A stretch of 64,000 nucleotides of DNA from CBDUXT01 sp965371245 (GTDB lineage Bacteria > Planctomycetota > Phycisphaerae > UBA1845), in assembly GCA_965371245.1 (NCBI GenBank), contig CBDUXT010000009.1, positions 29,170-93,169 of the forward strand, in the 5' to 3' direction. The notes under the pieces were generated by a model. The model worked only from the letters and a program-made list of their open reading frames with translations, was not told the origin of the DNA and searched no databases. Of the stretch, positions 18,147 through 25,680 are shown one piece after another. A program made the translations under genes and the position numbers. The number at the start of each line of letters is the position of its first letter. Positions within the stretch are counted from its first letter, which is position 1.

Positions 18147-19466
18147 CTATTTTTTTCCGCGAAAATAGTATCGTTCGATCGCTTCACAAGCAAGCTCCAC
18201 GTTACGTCTTACAACATAGTGCTCTTTGATCCCCGCAGACTGTCCAGCAAGTAAATCAATTTGGCGATCAGGGACGGTTGGATCATTGCTTGCAGCGGTC
18301 ATAGCTGATTTCCGAAGATGCTTAAAGGTTCGATCCTTGACTCCCGCCTTGTCACAAAGTGCCACGAAGTGGTCATTAAACGTACAGGTTGCGGCGGGTT
18401 GCTTTTGAGTGGACAAGAAAACGTGACTATGTCCATTCTTGATGGCTTTCAACGCTCGTATCGTCCGCTTCCACAACGCACAAATTCTGGGAAGGGGGGT
18501 GTCCGTTAGCTTTTCTGATTTGCTCCTGTCGAAACGGATCAACTCTTTTTCAAAGTTAACCATATCCCATGTCAAGCGTTTACAATCAACGGGATAATAC
18601 GCGGCATTCAGTGACAACAGTATGACAGCCTTTTCCCACTTGTCAGCCTTGGACAAGATCGCTTTCATGTTCTTTGCGGAAATATCCAAGGGCTTGGGCT
18701 TTGGCTTTGGTGGTTGCTTCAGCAAGGTCTTATGAGACAGGATGCTTTTCTCGGTATCGCTCAGGTCGAGTTCGACGGCAGCGTCATTGATAATGGTCTT
18801 GATCTTGCCAAATCTTGAGCGAACCCAGACGCTGGAGCGTTTCTCTTTCCGAGCCTTGATCGTCTTTCGGTACTTTTTGAAAGCGTCTCGGCTCAGGTCG
18901 GTTATAACTTTCGCTCCCGTGATGGCTCGAAATTCTTTCCACCATGTACGGGAGTTCTCGGCTTCCGTGGGCGTTAGCGTCCGCACGTCAAGGTAGGATT
19001 CAAGCAGATCAAACAGAGGCTTTGACGCGGCGGGCGGTTTCAAGTCCTCGACGTTGGCAAGCAACGCCAGAGGCTCGCAATCAAGATCGACAGACGCTCG
19101 CTTGGGATCGCTGTAGATCAAGTTCCGTATCCGATCCCGCTCTTGCTGGCGGATGGATTCAAGGTCGGTTTCGATCCCGTCTGGGCTCCATGTGGTCGGG
19201 ATCATCGTACGATCCCGCCCTATCGTTGCGTCGAGAGCTTCAAGACTGTTTGGCATGGTGACAGGGATCGGTGGTGGTGGTGGCGATCCGTCTTGTTCAC
19301 GTTGCCACAGGCGGAACCTATGGATCGCCTTTTCTGGATCGGAACCAAAGGACGGCGAGCCCTTGCCAACGGGATAGAAACGCCCCGATTTTTTATCTCT
19401 TCGGAGGTTTAGAATCGTCTCCCGATTGTGGACGTAGTGGTTGCCTTTCGGTCCAGGTTTGGTCAT
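18147..19466 (-). CDS. Tyrosine recombinase/integrase next to tRNA-Ala
   Basis: This 439-residue site-specific recombinase has an N-terminal arm and SAM-like core-binding region up to about residue 245, then the catalytic domain. Visible catalytic features are a lysine hairpin (FDRSKSEKLTDTPLP), the H-x-R box with H383 and R385 in KHLRK, and the nucleophile Y417 in EHYVVRR. The first catalytic arginine is not where the family has it (the stretch reads YYPVDCKRLTW), and the usual GH box reads AGQS. I recall similar departures in planctomycete integrase groups, so activity is not excluded. The ATG at 19466, with AGGAG upstream, is preferred over a longer frame that would read through the tRNA gene. 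It is transcribed away from the tRNA. Confidence 0.85.
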   Translation of the reverse strand: MTKPGPKGNHYVHNRETILNLRRDKKSGRFYPVGKGSPSFGSDPEKAIHRFRLWQREQDGSPPPPPIPVTMPNSLEALDATIGRDRTMIPTTWSPDGIETDLESIRQQERDRIRNLIYSDPKRASVDLDCEPLALLANVEDLKPPAASKPLFDLLESYLDVRTLTPTEAENSRTWWKEFRAITGAKVITDLSRDAFKKYRKTIKARKEKRSSVWVRSRFGKIKTIINDAAVELDLSDTEKSILSHKTLLKQPPKPKPKPLDISAKNMKAILSKADKWEKAVILLSLNAAYYPVDCKRLTWDMVNFEKELIRFDRSKSEKLTDTPLPRICALWKRTIRALKAIKNGHSHVFLSTQKQPAATCTFNDHFVALCDKAGVKDRTFKHLRKSAMTAASNDPTVPDRQIDLLAGQSAGIKEHYVVRRNVELACEAIERYYFRGKK

Positions 19467-19503
19467 GGCTGGGGCTCCTGTAGAGGCTGTGAGGACGTCG
19501 TAA

Positions 19504-19530
19504 CCTATACAAAAGCGGGCTGGCTGCCAA
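19504..19530 (-). promoter_or_regulatory. Possible sigma-70 promoter of the integrase
   Basis: On the minus strand TTGGCA (19525-19530) and TATAGG (19504-19509) are separated by 15 bases, about 40 bases before the integrase start. The spacer is shorter than ideal, so the call is weak. Read-through from the tRNA promoter is an alternative. Confidence 0.3.
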
Positions 19531-19539
19531 CTACGCCAC

Positions 19540-19612
19540 TGGAGCCGATGGGACTCGAACCCACGACCTTCTGGTTGCAAACCAGATGCTCTCCCAACTG
19601 AGCTACGACCCC
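19540..19612 (-). tRNA. tRNA-Ala (anticodon UGC)
   Basis: The 73-base minus-strand gene folds as a cloverleaf. The acceptor stem GGGGTCG pairs with CGGCTCC (two wobbles), the D arm is AGCTCAGTTGGGAGAGC, the anticodon arm is TCTGG-TTTGCAA-CCAGA with anticodon TGC, and the T arm contains GGTTCGAGTCC. The discriminator base is A and CCA is not encoded. The integrase gene starts 73 bases past its 3' end, making the 3' half of this tRNA a likely attachment site. Confidence 0.95.
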
Positions 19613-20048
19613 CTGTCACCGGCATGGTACGACCACCCGGTGGGCCTGTAAACGAAATGCCGAAGGTCACCCGGGCTGCATCGGGCCATGGTGCTCTCCG
19701 CGGGCGGTACATTCGCCGTCCGGGTTGATTACGATTGGGCGGTCTGGGACGGGCAACCAACGCCGCACCGTCCTTCGTGCCCGGTGGTCGGGGGCGTGGC
19801 GCGGATGGGCGACGCTCCCACGCAATCGAGCGCCCGTGGCGGACCCGTCCCTGGCCTCGGACGCTCGGCGGATGTAGAATGACGACGGGCAAGAGGATAC
19901 GTGCGCATCGTGCTCGGCCGAGCCGACCGCGAGGAACGGCGAGCGCGGGCACCGGACAACTCAGGATGAAGGCGATCGGCGACACGGCCGGAGCTTGGGC
20001 CTTGCGTCGATGCCGGGACTCGCTCAACAGGGCGGAGGAGGTTTGGTT
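19613..20048. other. Intergenic region between tRNA-Ala and the beta-helix gene
   Basis: About 435 bases separate the divergent genes. The left end holds the tRNA promoter; the right end holds GGAGGAG, the ribosome-binding site of the next gene. Several short frames overlap on both strands and none has recognisable content. Confidence 0.5.
19624..19652 (-). promoter_or_regulatory. Sigma-70 promoter of tRNA-Ala
   Basis: On the minus strand TTTACA (19647-19652) and TACCAT (19624-19629) are separated by 17 bases. The -10 box ends 11 bases before the mature tRNA 5' end. Position, spacing and orientation all fit. Confidence 0.6.
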
Positions 20049-21143
20049 GTGAAGGTCCGACTCAGATCATCGACGAGACTTCTCGTGATTGTGCTCGCCA
20101 TCGGTTCCGTCGTTCACAATACCCGGGGCGACGTTCTTTTGGTCCCACGCGATCACCCAACGATCCAGGCCGCGATTGATGCGGCCAACGATGGAGACAC
20201 CGTGGTTGTCCAGCCCGGTACCTACGTCGAGAACATTGATTTTCACGGGAAGGCGATTCACGTTCAGAGCGTCCAGCCTGACAACCCGGCGAACGTCGGC
20301 ATGACGGTCATCGATGGGGGTTCTCTGGGCAACGCGGTGACGTTCGCACAAGGTGAAAGCCCGAAGAGTCGTCTCTTAGGTTTCACGATCATGACCAGCC
20401 GCACGCCCGACGTGTCGTTGGGACGTGGGATCTACTGTTTCGACAGCAGCCCTACCATCGAGCGGTGTCGGATCGTTGACAAGTTTCCGAGTCGCGGCAG
20501 CGCCGTGATCCGGTGCGTGAACGGCAGCCCGACCTTCTCGAAGTGTACGATCGTTCTGGTCAACGCGAGCGTTGCGCAGCGCGTCCTGCATAGTCTCGGC
20601 GGTAAGCCGACGTTCACCGATTGCAAGGTTGCGGAGCGCACGCTGCTCGGTCCGAGCTTCAGCCTCGAAGGAACGGTGACCAAGGCCGACAAGACGATCG
20701 ATTTTCGACCGGCTGTCGTGGCTACGAGCCCGGTCAGCGATGCCACCGGTGTGGCGTTGCCGCCGAAGGATCCCGGACCCAATGACCAATACGCACCGGA
20801 TTTGTTTGGGCTCTTTGGGTATTCCTACCTGCCGAGCTATCATGTCTACGCGTACGACTATGCGACACACCTGCCCCTGTACTACGGACACAGCGTTTAT
20901 GGCGCCGTTCATACGACATCGAGGTTCGTGAACTTTGCCGGTGCCAACGGGCGGTCGTCGCGGTCTCTCTTCGGTGCGTTCAGCTCGCCCCTGGGCCCTG
21001 GAAGTCTTGGCTTCGGTGCGTCGCCTTTTCTCGGTTCTCGTGGGAAGCGCGGGCCGGTCACCGGCGGGGCTGTTGGATTCCAAACTGGCCTGCGTGGCGT
21101 CATGGGCCCGAGCGGCGTCGTAACGATGCCGAGGCGGCGCTGA
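20049..21143 (+). CDS. Secreted right-handed beta-helix repeat protein
   Basis: This 364-residue protein has a signal peptide (LLVIVLAIGSVVHNTRG). It then has the opening typical of pectate-lyase-like beta-helix proteins (HPTIQAAIDAANDGDTVVV, then PGTYVENI) and several rungs, of which GSPTFSKCTI and GKPTFTDCKV are the clearest. The last 120 residues are rich in Tyr, Gly and Ser (SYLPSYHVYAYDYATHLPLY, then GANGRSSRSLFGAF), an unusual tail for this fold. The start is GTG 20049, set by GGAGGAG 8 bases upstream. Binding or cleavage of a polysaccharide is possible, but no catalytic residues could be assigned. It is probably surface-exposed. Confidence 0.75.
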   Translation: MKVRLRSSTRLLVIVLAIGSVVHNTRGDVLLVPRDHPTIQAAIDAANDGDTVVVQPGTYVENIDFHGKAIHVQSVQPDNPANVGMTVIDGGSLGNAVTFAQGESPKSRLLGFTIMTSRTPDVSLGRGIYCFDSSPTIERCRIVDKFPSRGSAVIRCVNGSPTFSKCTIVLVNASVAQRVLHSLGGKPTFTDCKVAERTLLGPSFSLEGTVTKADKTIDFRPAVVATSPVSDATGVALPPKDPGPNDQYAPDLFGLFGYSYLPSYHVYAYDYATHLPLYYGHSVYGAVHTTSRFVNFAGANGRSSRSLFGAFSSPLGPGSLGFGASPFLGSRGKRGPVTGGAVGFQTGLRGVMGPSGVVTMPRRR

Positions 21144-21309
21144 AGCAGCAGCATTTCGTGAGTGTTCGTGGGGCGTTCCTTTCGTCGTTCGGTCCGATCG
21201 AGTATTCTCTGTTGAAGATAGCGCGCGCCGAGCGGCCGCGTCATTCGCACGGTGCTAAGCCGGCGCGGCGCTTCGTCAACATCGGCCTTTGACAGTGAGG
21301 GGACCTATT

Positions 21310-22377
21310 ATGTCGAACCCAACGATGGCCGCGGTCGCGGCCCTTAGCTTTGCCAGCTCTTTTCCGCTCCAGGCACAGGAGAACGAATCGGAGACGGTCA
21401 CGCTCGAGATGCTCATGCGCGAGATCCGCGATCTCAAACGGCAACAACAGAGCCGGCGCCACACATTCAATTCATTGAGCAAGGCCGTGGACGACCTGAT
21501 GTGGCACGTCAAGCTCGACGACGTGGCCGAGGTGGACAAGGTGCGCCTGACGGGCCCGCCGCTTCGGAATCAGAAAAACCCGAGCGCCCAGGGCGCGGGC
21601 AACCGATTGATCATTCGGGCCTACACGTTCATCCCGAAAAACCGCGATCGGTCGTCGAAGATTCCCCTCATGGTTCTGGTGCATGGCGGCGTTCACGGCA
21701 ACCACAACACCGGCGCCGCCCATGTCGTGCGGGAGCTGATCGCGCAGGGTTACGCCATCGTCGCGCCTGAGTACCGCGGCAGCACGGGCTATGGCCGGGG
21801 CTTCTATCAGGCGATCGATTACGGAGGCCTGGAGGTCGCGGACACGTTCGCCTGTCGCAACTTCGCGGTGGAGAGCTTCGATTTCGTCGATCCGGACCGC
21901 GTCGGCATCATGGGATGGAGCCACGGCGGGCTGCACACGCTGATGAACATCTTCGATCATCCCGACGCCTATCAGGTGGCCTATGCCGGCGTCCCGGTGA
22001 GCGACCTGATCGCCCGCATGGGGTACAAGACCGAAGGGTATCGCCGACTCTACTCGGTAGACTACCACATCGGGAAGTCGGCCTATCAGGACGTGGAGGA
22101 GTATCGCAAGCGCTCGCCCGCCTGGAACGCCCACAAGCTGCAAACGCCGCTATTGATTCATACCAACACCAACGATGCGGACGTCAACGTGCTGGAGGTC
22201 GAGCACCTGATCAAGTCGCTCAAGGCCGAGGGGAAGCAGTTCGAGTCGAAGATCTATGAGGCCGCTCCCGGTGGGCACAGCTTTAACCGTCTGGACACCA
22301 AGGAGGCCAAGGAGTCGCGGCGTGAGGTGTATCGCTTCCTCGCCAGATACCTGTCGCCGCCGAATCCGGCGGATTGA
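21310..22377 (+). CDS. Exported alpha/beta hydrolase, prolyl oligopeptidase (S9)-like
   Basis: This 355-residue protein has a short signal peptide ending PLQAQ. The oxyanion strand VLVHGGVHG, the APEYRGSTGYG segment and the nucleophile elbow GWSHGG with S204 are typical of the S9 catalytic domain. A probable catalytic H323 lies in GGHSF, and the acid is probably in NTNDADVN. No N-terminal propeller is present, so it is the short acyl-peptidase or esterase-like type. A coiled-coil region near residues 28-60 precedes the domain. The start ATG has GAGGGG upstream. The substrate is uncertain: peptide or ester. The phosphofructokinase gene follows 43 bases later on the same strand. Confidence 0.83.
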   Translation: MSNPTMAAVAALSFASSFPLQAQENESETVTLEMLMREIRDLKRQQQSRRHTFNSLSKAVDDLMWHVKLDDVAEVDKVRLTGPPLRNQKNPSAQGAGNRLIIRAYTFIPKNRDRSSKIPLMVLVHGGVHGNHNTGAAHVVRELIAQGYAIVAPEYRGSTGYGRGFYQAIDYGGLEVADTFACRNFAVESFDFVDPDRVGIMGWSHGGLHTLMNIFDHPDAYQVAYAGVPVSDLIARMGYKTEGYRRLYSVDYHIGKSAYQDVEEYRKRSPAWNAHKLQTPLLIHTNTNDADVNVLEVEHLIKSLKAEGKQFESKIYEAAPGGHSFNRLDTKEAKESRREVYRFLARYLSPPNPAD

Positions 22378-22420
22378 GGCGTGCCGTACGGGGGTTCGGT
22401 CTGTTGGGGCGGGAGCCGCG

Positions 22421-23527
22421 ATGAGTAGTCAGGCGAAGGTAAAGCGGATCGGCGTACTGACCGGCGGAGGCGATTGCCCCGGCTTGAACGCAGTCATTCG
22501 CGCCGTGACCAAGTCCGCGATTCGTGAACACGGGCTGGAGGTCTACGGCATCGAGGACGGGTTTCTCGGGCTGATCGAAAACCGGGTCCACCCGCTCACC
22601 TTCGCCGACGTGGCCAACATCCTCGATCGCGGCGGCACCATCCTCGGGTCAAGCAACAAGGCCGACCCGGCCAGGTTCTGCACCGGGCGCGACGCAAAGG
22701 GGCGCCTTCTCTTCGAAGACGTGACCGATCGCGTCGTGGAGCACGCCCGCGAAAACGAGCTCGACGTGCTGGTCTGCATCGGTGGCGACGGAACGATGTC
22801 CGGTGCGGCGCGGCTGGTCGAGCGGGGTCTCTGCATGGTCGGCGTGCCCAAGACCATCGACAACGATCTGTTACACACCGACATCACCTTCGGTTTCGAT
22901 ACGGCCGTCACCACCGCGACCGACGCGCTCGATCGCATCCGCACGACGGCGTCAAGCCATCACCGTGTCATGCTTGTGGAGATGATGGGGCGAAACGCGG
23001 GCTGGCTGACGCTTCACGCGGGGGCCGCGAGCGGTGCGGACATCATTTTGATTCCCGAGATCGAATACAGCATCGACAAGATCTGCGAGGCGTGCGTCGC
23101 GCGAAGCCAGAGCGGAAAGGCCTATACTCTTCTGGCCGTCTCGGAGGGGGCCAAACCCTTCGGTGGCGATGTCGTAGTGGACCAGGTGGTACACGAATCC
23201 CCCGATCCCGTTAGGCTGGGTGGGGTGAGCGAGGTTCTGTGCGCTCAGATTGCCGAACGGACGCACGTGGAGTGCCGCGCTACGATCCTCGGGCACGTCC
23301 AACGTGGAGGCAAGCCGACCCCGCACGACCGCGTCTTAGCCACGCGCTTCGGTCATCGGGTTGTCGAGATGATCGTCGCCGGCGAGCTCAACCGGATGGT
23401 CGCGCTCCAGGCGGGCGAGCTGACAAGCGTACCGCTGGCGGACGTGGCCGACCGGCAGCGCCTCGTGCCAGTCGATGATCCGTTGGTCCGCGCGTGCCGA
23501 GCGATTGGCACCTGTTTCGGCGATTGA
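22421..23527 (+). CDS. pfkA: 6-phosphofructokinase, group III type
   Basis: This 368-residue cytoplasmic enzyme phosphorylates fructose 6-phosphate in glycolysis. The N-terminal GVLTGGGDCPGLNAVIR loop, GGDGT at 121-125, PKTIDND at 143-149, and MMGRNAGW are all present. The donor-selecting positions read G124 and K144. Classical ATP enzymes have Gly/Gly and PPi enzymes Asp/Lys, so this is the mixed pattern of group III, usually ATP-dependent. The frame is open upstream but the ATG at 22421 gives the canonical N-terminus. The single-domain length fits the bacterial family. Donor use cannot be proven from sequence. Confidence 0.93.
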   Translation: MSSQAKVKRIGVLTGGGDCPGLNAVIRAVTKSAIREHGLEVYGIEDGFLGLIENRVHPLTFADVANILDRGGTILGSSNKADPARFCTGRDAKGRLLFEDVTDRVVEHARENELDVLVCIGGDGTMSGAARLVERGLCMVGVPKTIDNDLLHTDITFGFDTAVTTATDALDRIRTTASSHHRVMLVEMMGRNAGWLTLHAGAASGADIILIPEIEYSIDKICEACVARSQSGKAYTLLAVSEGAKPFGGDVVVDQVVHESPDPVRLGGVSEVLCAQIAERTHVECRATILGHVQRGGKPTPHDRVLATRFGHRVVEMIVAGELNRMVALQAGELTSVPLADVADRQRLVPVDDPLVRACRAIGTCFGD

Positions 23528-23569
23528 CTCGCTCGTCACAAGGCGTTTCTTCGGCGTGTCCCGTTTCTT

Positions 23570-23601
23570 CGTACCGAGCCGCGGGCTTCAGCCCGCGCGG
23601 A
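23570..23601 (+). repeat. Dispersed palindromic repeat, family A variant 3
   Basis: CGTACCGAGCCGCGGGCTTC followed by AGCCCGCGCGGA forms a hairpin. A nearly identical copy is at 52600-52634. It sits between the convergent pfkA and rsmG genes and may help end both transcripts, although no T-run is present. Confidence 0.7.
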
Positions 23602-23662
23602 CTCTAGCCCCTGGACGCCTCGCAACCAGCGGCGAACCCGAAACAGGAAGACGGCAAACGAG

Positions 23663-24349
23663 CTACGCGGTCGCGTCCTTTCGATACACAAGAAGCACTC
23701 GTTCCAGCGTCTCATCAACGCAAGTCAGCTCATAGGCGTGCGAGGGTTCCAGGCTAAAACCCAACCGTCTAAGCAACTCCTTGGCGTCGCGCTGCTCGGA
23801 TGGCTCGAGTGACGCCGTCTTGAAGGCGACCAGCCGACCGCCGGCGGCCACGTGCCGCGCCGTCTGCTCGACGGCATTCGGAAGAGGTGCGAGGGCGCGG
23901 AACGTGACCAGATCGAACGCGGCGCCCGGCTGCCAGTGGCTGGAGTGCTCGTGGTGGCAGGCGAGGTTCGCCACGTCAATGCGTTCACAAGCGCGCCGCA
24001 CAAAGTCGATCTTCTTCTTGGTGGCCTCGATTGCGGTGATGGACCAGTCCGGTCGCATGACGGCCAGCGGCACGGCCGGAAAGCCGGCGCCGGTCCCAAC
24101 ATCGAGGACCGTGCGCCGAGCAATCCTGCGGTCTCTCGCCCACACCAAGAGAGCGAGCGAATCGGCGAAGTGCTTGACCGCGGCCTCGACCGGATCGACG
24201 ATCCGCGTCAGATTCATGGTGCGATTGGCCTCGATCATGGCCAGGTAGTACGCGCGAAGCCGTTCAAGCTGATTCAGCTGGATGGGCAAATCCCACGCAG
24301 CCAGCGCGTTTGCCAGCGTCTTCTCGAACAGATCCTCGGAGCGGCTCAT
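23663..24349 (-). CDS. rsmG: 16S rRNA (guanine-N7)-methyltransferase, position 527
   Basis: This 228-residue enzyme methylates G527 of 16S rRNA using S-adenosylmethionine. Family motifs are visible: NLTRI and HFADSLALL in the N-terminal half, the SAM-binding VLDVGTGAGFPAVPLA, IEATKKKIDFV, and FRALAPL. The ATG at 24349 is preferred to an in-frame start 67 codons upstream because it gives the normal length and avoids a long basic extension overlapping the divergent gene. It is not next to gidA (mnmG), its common neighbour in other bacteria. Confidence is high. Confidence 0.92.
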   Translation of the reverse strand: MSRSEDLFEKTLANALAAWDLPIQLNQLERLRAYYLAMIEANRTMNLTRIVDPVEAAVKHFADSLALLVWARDRRIARRTVLDVGTGAGFPAVPLAVMRPDWSITAIEATKKKIDFVRRACERIDVANLACHHEHSSHWQPGAAFDLVTFRALAPLPNAVEQTARHVAAGGRLVAFKTASLEPSEQRDAKELLRRLGFSLEPSHAYELTCVDETLERVLLVYRKDATA

Positions 24350-24419
24350 CCGCGCATGTTGCGCGAAGCGCTTCACGGCTTCAAGCGCTTGGGAGCCGGG
24401 TGCCGATAGAACGAGCGGA

Positions 24420-25544
24420 ATGAGTTCCCGAAATCGAGACACCGCTGTGCTGGAACGACCGGCCGCCGTCGAAGGGACGACGCTTGAGCGCGAGGCCCGC
24501 GCGCGTCGCCTTTGGTACCACGACATCGGCCTCGTCGATGGACTGCGCACTCGGTTTCCCGAGGACTACGAGATCAACCCCGTGCTCCGGTCCGTCGATC
24601 GCGGCTCTCGGAGTTTGCTGGAGTGGATGGCGCCGCGCGTCTCGTCGGAGCTGGTTGGCCGATCCGTGCTCGACATCGGCTGTGCCGATGGTCTGTTCAG
24701 CTTCTGGGCTGCACGCGGCGGCGCCTCTCGCGTGGTCGGCGTGGAGCGGAACCGATACAACTTTGATCACGCTGAATGGCTCGCCGGTGCCCTCGACTTC
24801 GACAACGTCGAGTTTCTCTGGGGCGGAATCGAAAGCCATCTTCCCGCCGATCCGTTCGACGTCGTCTTCTGCGTCGGCCTGATCTACCACCTGGTTGATC
24901 CGCTGGGTGTGCTCCACCGTTTGCGGCAGCGTTGCCGGCAGAAGCTCGTCTTGGCCAGCGCGATCGACCTGCCCGACGGCGATGGCTCGCCGATGTCACG
25001 GCTCGATCGCTATGCCACGGGTGCCCACGGGGTCTGGTCGTTCAACGTGCCGATGGTCCGCCAGATGCTCACGACGGCCGGCTTCGAATTGATCGAGGAA
25101 CATGCACCAGGGTCACCGAACCCGGATCGCTATTACGCCGTGGCCTCGCCGGGCAAGTTCGAGGATCACCACATCTTCGCCGAGCGGGTCGATCAGGAGT
25201 TCCCCATCAACATCGACCGCCGGCGAGCGCGGGTGCGCGAGGTCTGGCGGTCGCTTGCGGAGAGAAACCGCGGGCCGGTGGCGCTATTCGGCGCGGGCAC
25301 GCACACGCCCTGGCTGCTCAAGCAGGTAGCGGACATTCCCGGCGTCGAGGTGTCTTGCGTGCTGGACGATCGCATCGCGATCAGCGAGACCGTGGCCGGC
25401 CTCGCGGTCCATCGCCCGCCGCAGATCGATCCGAAGCAATTAAGTGCCGTCGTCCTGTCATCGTGGCATCAGACCGATGCCCTGGCCCGTCGAGCGGATG
25501 AACTGTTCGGCCGGTCGGTCGAGGTCATTCGGGTGGATGGGTAA
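24420..25544 (+). CDS. SAM-dependent methyltransferase (CmoB/DUF1698-like) with C-terminal Rossmann-like domain
   Basis: This 374-residue protein has a methyltransferase domain around residues 50-215. SVLDIGCADGLFSFWAAR is the SAM motif, and the FDVVFCVGLIYHLVDPLGVL text is typical of DUF1698/CmoB-like enzymes. A second domain from about residue 285 begins ALFGAGTHTPWLLKQV and looks like the small nucleotide-binding domain found behind sugar C-methyltransferases. That pairing suggests a natural-product or glycan methyltransferase rather than a tRNA enzyme. It starts divergently from rsmG with a 70-base gap and stands alone otherwise. The substrate is unknown. Confidence 0.75.
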   Translation: MSSRNRDTAVLERPAAVEGTTLEREARARRLWYHDIGLVDGLRTRFPEDYEINPVLRSVDRGSRSLLEWMAPRVSSELVGRSVLDIGCADGLFSFWAARGGASRVVGVERNRYNFDHAEWLAGALDFDNVEFLWGGIESHLPADPFDVVFCVGLIYHLVDPLGVLHRLRQRCRQKLVLASAIDLPDGDGSPMSRLDRYATGAHGVWSFNVPMVRQMLTTAGFELIEEHAPGSPNPDRYYAVASPGKFEDHHIFAERVDQEFPINIDRRRARVREVWRSLAERNRGPVALFGAGTHTPWLLKQVADIPGVEVSCVLDDRIAISETVAGLAVHRPPQIDPKQLSAVVLSSWHQTDALARRADELFGRSVEVIRVDG

Positions 25545-25680
25545 GGGCCGTCTCGACATGTGTAATCCGGGAACCCTGGCCTCGCACGCTGCGTGGCGAC
25601 GCCGCCGAGAAGTCCATTGCGACCGCGATACGGTTCGGATCACGTGGTTGCGAATGCTCTTTGCCTCACTACGACAAGCG

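Noticed and set aside
19467..20027. A long N-terminal extension of the integrase reading through the tRNA
   Set aside because: The frame passes through tRNA-Ala antisense. The ATG at 19466 has a ribosome-binding site and a normal length.
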